Origin: an uncultured Selenomonadales bacterium | GTDB taxonomy: Bacteria > Bacillota > Negativicutes > Selenomonadales > Selenomonadaceae | DNA length: 9,797 nt | Direction: 5' to 3' | NCBI GenBank assembly: GCA_947165405.1 | Contig: CAMVAG010000071.1 | Location: 1-9,797 of the forward strand | Shown here: piece after piece, positions 1 through 7,002 of the stretch | Layout: every line of letters begins with the position of its first letter | Position numbering within the stretch: the first letter of the stretch is position 1 | Notes under the pieces: model-generated | Seen by the model: only the letters and a program-made list of their open reading frames with translations | The model's database searches: none | What the model was told of the DNA's origin: nothing | Position numbers and translations under genes: made by a program

Positions 1-2048
1 TTCAGCATCTCGTGTTCAATCTCTTTGCCGTCGCCCTCATGGAGAATTTCGATAAAACCCCAGCGGTCAAGCAAAACCGACGCAATGTGTCCAATCGTCT
101 CAATCGTGAACTCGTCAGAGTCAAGCGGGGCAAGCAAGACAATCGCCGTTCGAACAAATTCGCCGTCGTCGGGATATTTAAAACCCTCGCCGAGCTGAAG
201 AATCCCGAACGTCGCCGCTTTGATTGCCGCGCTCTTGCAGTGCAATAAAATCATGTGCCGCCCGACAATCAGCGTAGATCCTTTGTCTTCACGAAGAATC
301 AATGCCTTTGAAATTTCTGCGCGGCTTTGTTCGTCGTTGCCAATCAATCGCCCCACAAGTTCGCAAGCAGAATTTATGTCGGAAATTTTTTCGCGGACAA
401 AAAAATAATTCGTCATGAGGGAGCGAATCGCCAGCCCGTAAGAATTCATTTTGCTCAAGCCTTCCAAAAAAGGCGGGCGCGGCTCAAAGTCTTCTGCACT
501 TTGCAAAAATTCTTTATTCTGCCGCGAAAGTTCCTCGTTAATTTTTTTCTTGTCCTCGTCAATTAATGCCGCGCTCACGACCAAAACTTTTTTTCCTGCA
601 CGAGGTATCGGCACCGTCGAAATTATGAAATCGAAATCTTTCGCCGCAATGTATTCGGGCGTTATCTCAAGAATCGGAACCTCGTCGATGATTTTCAGCG
701 TCGGGAAGCTTGCGCGCAGTCGGCTCGCCAAAAGCCGCGAAGTCCCCATGCCCGTCGGACAAGCCACAACCACTCGATGAACCGCGTGCAAAAATTTTTC
801 GCTGTCGGAAAGTGCCGCGCCCAAATGCATTGCAATGTAAGCAATCTCCGAATCGGGCAAAGTTTTTCCGACTTCCGCCTCGACCTCGACGACACATTTT
901 CTTGTCAAGCTCATCAGTTCGGGATAATGCTCTTGAATTTCGCCGAGCAGAGGATTGCGAATGTCCATGTGCATTTTGATTCGGCTTATCGACGGCGCAA
1001 GGTGATTGACCAAGCCCGCCAACAAAGATTGATTCTTGTCGATGTCGCGCCCCGTAATTTCTGCCGCACGTTTCATGATTTGCCGCGCCAACTTCACAAG
1101 CCGAAAATTATCCATCATAGAAATCGTTCCGAGACTCGCCGAAGAGTATCGACTCCTCGCGCCGAGTATGTGCATTGTAATGTAGTAAATTTCGCTTTCG
1201 GGGATTTCCATATCCAATGCCGTCGAAATATTTTCCGATAATTTTTTCGCCGCGATAAATTCTCGTGTCACTTGCAGAGCCGGAAAAAGTTCTTTGTCGA
1301 CCGTGACCGCCTCGTGATTTTTTATCCGCCGCACCGCCAACGACAAATGCACGACCAATCCCATGAACGCATTGTCCGACAGCTTGTAGCCCAAATCGTT
1401 TTCAAGCACGCGAATCATTTGCTCAAGCCGCCGCCACTCGCCCGCGTCGATAAGCTCCAACAAAAACTTCGACACTTGCGCAACCGTCGCCGAGTCTTCT
1501 TCGGACAAGTTGTCTTGCATCAAATTAAGCAAACTTTCCTCGCCGACGTGCTCATAAATGTAGCGGACAATCGCCCGCCGCAAGTCTCGTTCGTCGCCGA
1601 GCAAACTCACGCCCAAGCCGGGCTTGCGCAAAAGTTTCAAGCCTTGCTCCCGAAACCACGATTCCAATTTATCCAAGTCGTTGCTTATCGTCGAATCCGT
1701 CACGTGCACCGCGCTGCTCAAGACAAAAAGTTTTATCGGCTCGCGGCTCGAAAGAAGTTTGCTGATTATGATTGAGCGTCGCTCGCCGGGCGTGTACTCC
1801 CGCTTTTCGTTCGATTGAATTTGTTTGGACAGGGCATAGCGTTTGACTTCGCTGCCGATTATCAAAAGCCCCGCGCCCGATTTCTTTTCAAGTTGCAAGC
1901 CGACCGAATTCAAAATCTTTTCGACTTTGGGAAGTTGCCGCGAAATTGTTTTGGCACTGACCGATAACTTTGCCGCGATTTCTGCCGTCGTTTGAAATTT
2001 GTTTGCCTGCAGGAGCAACTTCAGAATGTCACGAGTTCTCTGCTCCAA
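1..2048 (-). CDS. PRD-domain, PTS-controlled transcriptional regulator (MtlR/LicR/BglG type), 3' end cut by window edge
   Basis: My own translation of the minus strand is open from TTG at 2048 to the window edge: 682 codons with no stop. A TGA sits directly before the TTG, so no earlier start is possible, and GAGGAG lies 9 nt upstream. Domain order: HTH (about 5-50), second HTH (about 88-132), PRD1 with His234 and His293, PRD2 with His349 and His408, EIIB-like domain with the P-loop CPTGMGTSRLL (Cys430), and EIIA-like domain (about 540 onward) with His603 in ILLHCKS. All four PRD histidines and the EIIB cysteine are present. Family members are about 690 residues, so only a few C-terminal residues should be missing. 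Two DNA-binding HTHs and no RNA-binding CAT domain suggest a DNA-binding activator, not an antiterminator. In this family, phosphorylation by HPr and EII proteins sets activity according to sugar supply. It follows hypE by 13 nt; its target operon is not visible. Confidence 0.9.
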   Translation of the reverse strand, partial: MEQRTRDILKLLLQANKFQTTAEIAAKLSVSAKTISRQLPKVEKILNSVGLQLEKKSGAGLLIIGSEVKRYALSKQIQSNEKREYTPGERRSIIISKLLSSREPIKLFVLSSAVHVTDSTISNDLDKLESWFREQGLKLLRKPGLGVSLLGDERDLRRAIVRYIYEHVGEESLLNLMQDNLSEEDSATVAQVSKFLLELIDAGEWRRLEQMIRVLENDLGYKLSDNAFMGLVVHLSLAVRRIKNHEAVTVDKELFPALQVTREFIAAKKLSENISTALDMEIPESEIYYITMHILGARSRYSSASLGTISMMDNFRLVKLARQIMKRAAEITGRDIDKNQSLLAGLVNHLAPSISRIKMHMDIRNPLLGEIQEHYPELMSLTRKCVVEVEAEVGKTLPDSEIAYIAMHLGAALSDSEKFLHAVHRVVVACPTGMGTSRLLASRLRASFPTLKIIDEVPILEITPEYIAAKDFDFIISTVPIPRAGKKVLVVSAALIDEDKKKINEELSRQNKEFLQSAEDFEPRPPFLEGLSKMNSYGLAIRSLMTNYFFVREKISDINSACELVGRLIGNDEQSRAEISKALILREDKGSTLIVGRHMILLHCKSAAIKAATFGILQLGEGFKYPDDGEFVRTAIVLLAPLDSDEFTIETIGHIASVLLDRWGFIEILHEGDGKEIEHEML

Positions 2049-2057
2049 TCAAATCAT

Positions 2058-2063
2058 CTCCTC
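2058..2063 (-). promoter_or_regulatory. Ribosome binding site that fixes the TTG start of the PRD regulator
   Basis: GAGGAG on the minus strand lies 9 nt upstream of TTG 2048. It overlaps the TGA stop of hypE (2064-2062), so ribosomes finishing hypE release on top of this site. That layout suggests translational coupling. Confidence 0.75.
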
Positions 2064-3057
2064 AACAAATTCTTGGGACGAGTTCGCCCGCCGGCATGTC
2101 GACAATCCTCACCGCGCCCAATGAAGTTTTCAAGCCGACACGCCCCGCCGAAGTTTTGACGACCTCGCCAATCTCCGCCGCATTCAAACCGTAAATATTT
2201 TTCTTCATGACCGATAAAATTTTTTCCGCCGATTCGGAAGGAACAACCGCAATAATTTTTCCCTCGTTGGCAAGTTCCAAAACGTCGAAGCCCAAAATAT
2301 CGCAGACGCCGCGAACTTCCTCGCGCACGGGAATTTTTTCTTCGTCAAGCAAAATCCCGACGTTCGCCGCTTGAGCAATCTCGTTGAGCACCGCAGCAAC
2401 TCCGCCGCGTGTCGCATCTCTCAACATGGAAATTTTCGGCTCGACCGTCAACATTTCGCGAATCATTTTATTCAAAGGCGCGCAATCCGATTTAATTTTT
2501 TCGGGCAGTTCCAAGCCGTGACGTTGAGCCAAAATCGTCGTCGCGTGGTCGCCGAGTGTCCCCGAAATTAAAATTTTCATGCCCGCACAAATTTTCTTCG
2601 CCGAAATGTCAACGCCGTCAATCAATTCGCCAATGCCCGCCGTGTTGATAAAAATTCCGTCAGCTTGCCCGCGCCCGACAACTTTTGTGTCGCCCGTGAC
2701 AATTTTAACTTCAGCCTCACGCGCCGCCGCCGCCATCGACGCAACAATTTTTTTCAAGTCGTCGAAGTCGAAGCCTTCCTCCAAAATCACGCCGACGGAA
2801 ATATATTTCGGCACCGCGCCCGTCACCGCCAAGTCATTGACCGTCCCGCATATCGACAGCTTGCCGATATTTCCTCCGCGAAAAAAAATAGGGCGGACAA
2901 CGTAGCTGTCAGTCGTCATCGCCAGCTTGCCAATCTTCGCCCCGTCATGAAGTTCACTCAAAATTTCATTGTCGAAAGCGGGCAGAATCACTTCATGCAA
3001 AAGTTCCGCACTCAACTTGCCGCCCGCGCCGTGTGCCATTAAAATTTTTCTTCCCAA
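2062..3057 (-). CDS. hypE: Hydrogenase maturation protein HypE (carbamoyl dehydratase)
   Basis: 331 residues, the usual HypE length. HypE takes the carbamoyl group delivered by HypF onto its C-terminal cysteine and dehydrates it with ATP to a thiocyanate. The cyanide then passes to iron on the HypC-HypD complex, in the cytoplasm. Seen here: the N-terminal AHGAGG (residues 8-13), the PurM/AIR-synthase-like region with TTDSY (48-52), and the diagnostic C-terminal PRIC, in which Cys331 is the catalytic residue. The chosen start is TTG 3057: it has GGAGG 9 nt upstream and leaves the few residues (MGRKILM) that normally precede AHGAGG. The ATG at 3039 would remove that first strand. The gene overlaps hypD by 19 nt and is followed 13 nt later by the PRD regulator. 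It appears intact. Confidence 0.97.
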   Translation of the reverse strand: MGRKILMAHGAGGKLSAELLHEVILPAFDNEILSELHDGAKIGKLAMTTDSYVVRPIFFRGGNIGKLSICGTVNDLAVTGAVPKYISVGVILEEGFDFDDLKKIVASMAAAAREAEVKIVTGDTKVVGRGQADGIFINTAGIGELIDGVDISAKKICAGMKILISGTLGDHATTILAQRHGLELPEKIKSDCAPLNKMIREMLTVEPKISMLRDATRGGVAAVLNEIAQAANVGILLDEEKIPVREEVRGVCDILGFDVLELANEGKIIAVVPSESAEKILSVMKKNIYGLNAAEIGEVVKTSAGRVGLKTSLGAVRIVDMPAGELVPRIC

Positions 3058-4127
3058 TTAAATTTTCCTCCACCGTATTTGAACCAAGCCGCGCAGACGC
3101 CCTCGACCGACACCATGCAAGGTCCGATTGCATGAAGCGGTTGACAAGCCTTGCCGAAGAGCGGACACTCAATCGGATTGATGACGCCGCGCAAGACCTC
3201 GCCGCAACGACATGCAGATTTTTTTTCAGCACAGTCAATCTCAACGGGCTCGACGCGCTCAATATCAAATGCGGAAAATTTTTCGCGCATCTTCAAACCT
3301 GACGACGAAATTTTTCCCATGCCGCGCCACTCGACATCCGCAACTTCATAGACTTGCTCAAGAATTTTTTTCGCCGCCAAATTTCCTTCCGCCTTGACGA
3401 CCGCCCGATATTCATTCGCGACCTCGACTCGTCCGCCGTCAATTTGTTCAAGCAGATTCGCAAGGGCAATCAAAATTTCTTCCGCCTCGAAGCCGCCAAT
3501 TGCACCGGGCATTTGAAATTCTTCCGCCAAAAAATTAAAGGCATCTGCGCCGATAATCACGGCCACATGCCCCGGCAATAAAAATCCGTCGACCTTGACC
3601 GCCTCGTCTTTCAACAGGAACCTCAACGCGGGCGGAACCAATTTTTGCGCCGACAGCATGAACAAATTTTTTATTCCTTGAGCTTTCGCCGCCAAGACCG
3701 TTGCCGCTGCCGTCGGTGCCGTCGTCTCGAATCCCACTGCCAAAAAAATTATTTTCTTGCGAGGATTTTCTTGCGCAAGCTTCAGGCAATCAAGCGGCGA
3801 ATAAATTATCCGAACGTCCGCGCCTTGAGCGATTGCCTCCGTCAAACTCGAACGACTTCCCGGCACCTTGAGCATGTCGCCGAACGTTGCAATCATGAAA
3901 TTTTTTCTGCGCGAGTATTCGATTGCTTTGTCAATGTAATCGTCATTCGTCACGCAAACAGGACAACCCGGTCCCGACACAAGCTCCACATTTTTCGGCA
4001 AGAGCTGTCTTATTCCCGAACGAAATATCGCGACCGTGTGAGTGCCGCAAACTTCCATGATTCGCAACTTTTTTTTTCCTTCGGCAAGCTTCGAAATTTT
4101 TTCCACAAGTCTCAAAGCTCTGCTCAT
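3039..4127 (-). CDS. hypD: Hydrogenase maturation protein HypD
   Basis: 362 residues, full length for HypD. HypD carries a [4Fe-4S] cluster and, with HypC, is the scaffold on which the Fe(CN)2CO group of [NiFe]-hydrogenases is assembled before transfer to the large subunit. Family signatures seen: CGTHT at 27-31 (Cys27), GPGCPVC at 52-58 (Cys55, Cys58), TFGDMLKVPGS at 81-91, GFETTAPT at 132-139, and a C-terminal cysteine set at Cys306, 308, 321, 328, 337 and 345 within CRCGEVLRG and ECPLFGKAC. The ATG start overlaps the HNH gene's stop as ATGA, and GAGG lies 8 nt upstream inside the HNH gene. hypE begins within the last 19 nt. No hypC, hypF, hypA or hypB is in the window, although hypC commonly lies directly before hypD; here the HNH gene takes that place. 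Confidence 0.97.
   Translation of the reverse strand: MSRALRLVEKISKLAEGKKKLRIMEVCGTHTVAIFRSGIRQLLPKNVELVSGPGCPVCVTNDDYIDKAIEYSRRKNFMIATFGDMLKVPGSRSSLTEAIAQGADVRIIYSPLDCLKLAQENPRKKIIFLAVGFETTAPTAAATVLAAKAQGIKNLFMLSAQKLVPPALRFLLKDEAVKVDGFLLPGHVAVIIGADAFNFLAEEFQMPGAIGGFEAEEILIALANLLEQIDGGRVEVANEYRAVVKAEGNLAAKKILEQVYEVADVEWRGMGKISSSGLKMREKFSAFDIERVEPVEIDCAEKKSACRCGEVLRGVINPIECPLFGKACQPLHAIGPCMVSVEGVCAAWFKYGGGKFNWEEKF
3067..3071 (-). promoter_or_regulatory. Ribosome binding site that fixes the TTG start of hypE
   Basis: GGAGG on the minus strand, inside the end of hypD, lies 9 nt upstream of TTG 3057. The competing ATG at 3039 has only a weak GGGAAG at a long distance, so the TTG is preferred. 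Confidence 0.7.
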
Positions 4128-4453
4128 TTCTTTTTCCTCGTGACAACTTTTTTTATGGCACTCGTTATTTTTTCTCCGGTGAACTTCAAATTTTTTTTGA
4201 CGGCTTTCACGGCTCTTTGATGATTCGTTTTCGCCAAGTCAGGCACGGTGTCTTTCAAGCTTGCCTGCTTCGACCTGTTGCAATGCTTGCACAAACACTG
4301 CAAATTAAACAATTTGTCACTCCCGCCGTATTTTTGCGGTACGATGTGATCAACGTCGACTTCTGCTTTCCGAATTTTTTTTCCGCACCTCGCGCAAGTG
4401 TACCAGCCGTGATTTGATTCGTTGTTCGCAAACCAATCGTCTCTGTAACTCAA
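4124..4453 (-). CDS. Small HNH endonuclease-family protein
   Basis: 109 residues. It has a compact zinc-bound HNH fold: CARC at 20-23, VDHIVP at 34-39 with Asp35 and catalytic His36, Asn50 in LFNL, and CKHCNRSK at 55-62 as the second zinc pair. A Lys/Arg-rich tail (about 84-109, ending RKKK) would favour nucleic-acid binding. Such single-domain proteins occur as free nucleases of unknown role, and also in phage packaging or restriction settings. Nothing phage-like is nearby. The start is TTG 4453 with GGGAGGGG six nt upstream. The stop overlaps the hypD start as ATGA, so it is probably co-translated with hypD. No link between HNH proteins and hydrogenase maturation is known to me; the shared operon may be incidental. 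The HNH assignment is firm, the biological role unknown. Confidence 0.88.
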   Translation of the reverse strand: MSYRDDWFANNESNHGWYTCARCGKKIRKAEVDVDHIVPQKYGGSDKLFNLQCLCKHCNRSKQASLKDTVPDLAKTNHQRAVKAVKKNLKFTGEKITSAIKKVVTRKKK

Positions 4454-4607
4454 GGCGCACCCCTCCCTCTCTGCTTTATTTTTATAATTTCATTTTTCGG
4501 AGGCGGCGGCTTGAGGTTGGCAGGTGAAGTTTATCCAACCACCCACACCCCGCAGTGGTGGTTCGCCGCGAATGTTCGATTTTCCTGCCGGCTCGGAAAA
4601 AAATTTT
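4454..4607. other. Structured 154-nt gap between the phosphatase and HNH genes
   Basis: Plus-strand reading: GCGGCG (4503-4508) pairs with CGCCGC (4564-4569). Directly inside its right arm, AACCACCCAC (4537-4546) pairs with GTGGTGGTT (4555-4563), with one bulged C. A third pairing, GGTTGG (4515-4520) with CCAACC (4535-4540), shares bases with the second, so the two exclude each other. The same folds are possible in the minus-strand transcript, where this would lie in the HNH leader. No U-run follows the hairpins on either strand, so this is not an ordinary terminator. TATAAT occurs at 4483-4488 (plus) without a -35. Two micro-ORFs are described in the findings. It could be a leader regulatory element, a small RNA, or a genome-wide intergenic repeat; I do not recognise a known family. 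Confidence 0.4.
4460..4467 (-). promoter_or_regulatory. Ribosome binding site that fixes the TTG start of the HNH gene
   Basis: GGGAGGGG on the minus strand ends 6 nt before TTG 4453. No ATG or GTG in this frame is better placed. Further upstream, an AT-rich TATAAA (4486-4481, minus) could be a -10 box, but I see no matching -35. Confidence 0.65.
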
Positions 4608-5060
4608 TTAAGACCGCTTGAGAAATTCCAAAAGAGCCTCGCAACCGATTAAACAATCTTCGTAAGTCGTCTTATAATCGTCGGTGTACCACGGGTCGGC
4701 AACGTCGCGGTGCTTGCCCGCAAAATCCATCAGCAGAAAAATTTTTCCGTCAGGGTCGCCGCCGCAAATTTCTTTCATTTCGCGAACGTTCGAACGGTCA
4801 AGCCCGATAAGATAATCAAATTTTTTGTAATCGCTTTCAAGCAAAAGTTTCGAGGCGCGCCGCGTGAACGGAACATTATTTTTTTTGAGTTCGTGAGCCG
4901 TGCCTTCGGACAGCGGTCGCCCGATTGAAGGATAGCAGCCCGCAGACTCAATCAGAAAATCTTTTTCGAGACCTGCGGCGGCAACCAAATGTTTCATGAC
5001 GAATTCCGCCATCGGCGAACGGCAAATGTTCCCCAAACAAACAAAAATAATTTTAATCAT
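4608..5060 (-). CDS. Low-molecular-weight protein tyrosine phosphatase
   Basis: 150 residues, the usual size for this cytoplasmic family. The N-terminal strand leads into the CX5R phosphate-binding loop CLGNICRS (8-15), with nucleophile Cys8, Cys13 and Arg14. The general acid is Asp122 in DPWYTDD (122-128), with a tyrosine at 125. The enzyme forms a phospho-cysteine intermediate and removes phosphate from phosphotyrosine. Bacterial members often act on tyrosine kinases of capsule synthesis or on phospho-arginine; no kinase or capsule gene is visible here, so the substrate is open. The ATG has GGAGG six nt upstream, and that site overlaps the DUF554 stop codon. It is the last gene of the radA block. 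A/T runs and the structured gap follow its stop. Confidence 0.95.
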   Translation of the reverse strand: MIKIIFVCLGNICRSPMAEFVMKHLVAAAGLEKDFLIESAGCYPSIGRPLSEGTAHELKKNNVPFTRRASKLLLESDYKKFDYLIGLDRSNVREMKEICGGDPDGKIFLLMDFAGKHRDVADPWYTDDYKTTYEDCLIGCEALLEFLKRS

Positions 5061-5063
5061 AAT

Positions 5064-5756
5064 TCACCTCCATAAGCAAGCGATAATCAATGCGGGCAAA
5101 AGATTCGCGACGCCGATTTTTCTTTTGGGGAAGAGCAGATTGACGCCGACGCCGAAGATTAACACGTTGCCGACGCTTGAAAGATTAGCCAAAGCTGTCT
5201 CCGTCATGAACGGTTCGATAAAGCCGGCAAATAAAGTTATCGCGCCTTGAAAAATTCCGACACTCACGAACGAAAAAATACAGCCCTTGCCGAGACTCGC
5301 CGTCATGACCAAAATTATAATCAAGTCAAGCGCAGCTTTCGCAATCAAAATCGTGGCATCGTTCAAAAGTCTGTCGTTAATCGCGCCGATAACCGCCATC
5401 GCTCCGACGCAAACAGTCAGCGAAGCCGTCATGAACGCGTTAACAAATTTTGTGTCGCCGTCATTTCCGGAACGCCTTCGAAGCCAAACGCCGAGCTGTT
5501 CCAACTTGCCGTCAATGTCGATAATCGCGCCGATAAGTCCGCCGCCGATTAAACTTGCGATTAAAAGCATCGTGTTCAAATTTTTTAACGCACCGTCCGC
5601 ACCGAGAAAAATCACAGCCAAAGCGCACGCGTCTTGCAAAGTTCGTTGAATGCCCGCCGTCAATAATCTGCCACCGAACAAACCGAGCAATCCGCCGACG
5701 ATAATTCCCGCAACGTTAATCAGCGTCCCGATACCTGCAAAATGAAATTCCGTCAC
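5064..5756 (-). CDS. DUF554 family integral membrane protein (YdfK/YqgA type)
   Basis: 230 residues, typical for the family, and almost entirely hydrophobic with about six or seven predicted membrane segments. Family-like landmarks: the N-terminal GTLINVAGIIVGGLLG (10-25), the central CVGAMAVIGAINDRL, and the late SSVGNVLIFGVGVNLL. Charged residues cluster in one loop, near LRRRSGNDGD. The transported substrate or function of DUF554 proteins is not established. The start is GTG 5756, whose GTGA overlaps the stop of the upstream PLP-enzyme gene, so the two are very likely translationally coupled. The phosphatase gene starts 3 nt after its stop. Confidence 0.93.
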   Translation of the reverse strand: MTEFHFAGIGTLINVAGIIVGGLLGLFGGRLLTAGIQRTLQDACALAVIFLGADGALKNLNTMLLIASLIGGGLIGAIIDIDGKLEQLGVWLRRRSGNDGDTKFVNAFMTASLTVCVGAMAVIGAINDRLLNDATILIAKAALDLIIILVMTASLGKGCIFSFVSVGIFQGAITLFAGFIEPFMTETALANLSSVGNVLIFGVGVNLLFPKRKIGVANLLPALIIACLWR

Positions 5757-6997
5757 AATTCTTCCAACTCCTGCGCCGCACTCAAAATTCCAATCGCCGC
5801 GTGTTCAAACGTCAAACCGCCTTGAAGATATACCGCATAAGGTTCGCGAAGAGGAGCATCCGCCGAAAGTTCAATCGACGCGCCTTGAACGAAAGTGCCT
5901 GCCGCCATGATGACTTTGTCCGAATAGCCCGGCATGTCCCAAGCTTCGGGCGTCGCAAATGAATCGACCGGCGAAAATTTTTGTATCGCTTGACAAAATT
6001 TTATCAGCCGCTGCGCCGAACGCAATTCAATCGCTTGGATTATGTCGCCGCGTTTGTCTTCGGGCAGAGGATGTGTTTTGTAGCCGAGCTTTGAAAAAAT
6101 TCCCGCAGCAAATATCGCGCCTTTGAGTGCCTGCGCCGTCACGTGAGGAGCCATGAACAATCCTTGATACAAAAGTCGAGGCGTTCCCAAGCTTGCACCC
6201 AGTTCGTCGCCCATGCCCGGTGCCGTCAAGCGATACGAAGCCGACTCAACCAAATCACTTTTGCCGACAATGTAGCCGCCCGTCGGTGCCAAGCCGCCGC
6301 CGATATTTTTTATCAGACTGCCCGCCGCCAAATCCGCACCGACTTCAATCGGCTCGCGTGGCTCGACAAATTCGCCGTAGCAATTATCGACGAACGTCAC
6401 GCAATCGGGATTAGCCGCCTTGACCGCCGCGCAGATTTTTTCAATTTCGGAAGTCGTCAAGGGCTCGCGCATTGAGTAGCCTCGCGAACGTTGAATCAAG
6501 GCAAGCTTGGTTTTCGGCGTGAGGAAATTTTTTATCGCGGCAATGTCGACCTTGCCCTCAACCAAATTCAATTCACGATAGCCGATACCAAATTCTTTCA
6601 AGGAACCTTTGGACGCGTGAGCATGACCGATAACCGTCTGCAACGTGTCGTAAGGCGCGCCCGTCAAAGAAACCAATTCATCATTCGGGCGAAGGATTCC
6701 AAACAAAGCCGTCGCCAAAGCGTGCGTGCCCGAAACAAATTGCGTGCGAACAAGTGCCGCCTCCGATTTGAAAACTTCGGCAAAGAGTTCGTCCAACTTT
6801 TCGCGCCCGATGTCTCCGTAAGCGTAGCCAGTCGAGGTTTTGAAGTGCGCGTCCGAAATTTTTAATCGCCGCATCGCCTCCAAAACTTTCAGCGTGTTGT
6901 GCTCGGAAATTTCTTCGACGCGTTTGAAATTTTCTGCCGCTTCCGCAAGCACAATTTTTTTTAAGTCAATCAGTCGTTGTGAAAAAATTTTTATCAC
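5753..6997 (-). CDS. Methionine gamma-lyase family PLP enzyme (YnbB / 'aluminium resistance' family)
   Basis: 414 residues from GTG 6997. This is a fold-type I PLP enzyme related to Cys/Met metabolism enzymes, with the signatures of the YnbB/aluminium-resistance group: FKTSTGYAYGDIGR (52-65), FVSGTHA (87-93), the probable cofactor-contacting Asp204 in FVDNCYGE, and the likely Schiff-base Lys230 in SLIKNIGGG. The true reaction of this family is poorly defined; the methionine gamma-lyase name comes from homology, and the aluminium name from an old phenotype. The gene is downstream of radA by 3 nt and overlaps DUF554 by 4 nt. The start is uncertain: AAGGAG directly abuts the GTG, and ATT at 6988 would have a normal 8-nt spacing. 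The next GTG (codon 16) lacks a ribosome site. The frame is the same as radA, separated only by TAA and GGA. Confidence 0.93.
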   Translation of the reverse strand: MIKIFSQRLIDLKKIVLAEAAENFKRVEEISEHNTLKVLEAMRRLKISDAHFKTSTGYAYGDIGREKLDELFAEVFKSEAALVRTQFVSGTHALATALFGILRPNDELVSLTGAPYDTLQTVIGHAHASKGSLKEFGIGYRELNLVEGKVDIAAIKNFLTPKTKLALIQRSRGYSMREPLTTSEIEKICAAVKAANPDCVTFVDNCYGEFVEPREPIEVGADLAAGSLIKNIGGGLAPTGGYIVGKSDLVESASYRLTAPGMGDELGASLGTPRLLYQGLFMAPHVTAQALKGAIFAAGIFSKLGYKTHPLPEDKRGDIIQAIELRSAQRLIKFCQAIQKFSPVDSFATPEAWDMPGYSDKVIMAAGTFVQGASIELSADAPLREPYAVYLQGGLTFEHAAIGILSAAQELEEL

Positions 6998-7002
6998 TCC
7001 TT
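6997..7002 (-). promoter_or_regulatory. Ribosome binding site abutting the PLP-enzyme start
   Basis: AAGGAG on the minus strand shares its last G with the first base of the annotated GTG start and overlaps the radA stop TAA. The spacing is effectively zero for GTG 6997 but 8 nt for ATT 6988. It therefore casts doubt on the exact first codon. Confidence 0.6.

Noticed and set aside
777..1775. Plus-strand open frames (777-1241 and 1272-1775) opposite the PRD regulator
   Set aside because: They lie antisense to a continuous, domain-rich minus-strand gene. Their Arg/His/Gln-rich composition is that of a shadow frame.
3645..4220. 191-codon plus-strand open frame across hypD and the HNH gene
   Set aside because: It is antisense to two clear families, lacks any domain or ribosome site, and is rich in His/Arg/Cys typical of a reverse-frame artefact.
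4515..4569. Cobalamin riboswitch-like pieces (CCACTG and CCTGCC on the minus strand)
   Set aside because: Order and spacing do not match the riboswitch core, other conserved boxes are absent, and the downstream genes are not cobalamin genes.
4555..4570. GGTTCG resembling a tRNA T-arm
   Set aside because: No acceptor stem, anticodon arm or D-arm can be built around it.
4581..4607. Possible terminator after the phosphatase gene (TTTTCC/GGAAAA pairing and T-run)
   Set aside because: On the minus strand the T-run precedes the stem instead of following it, so it does not have terminator layout.
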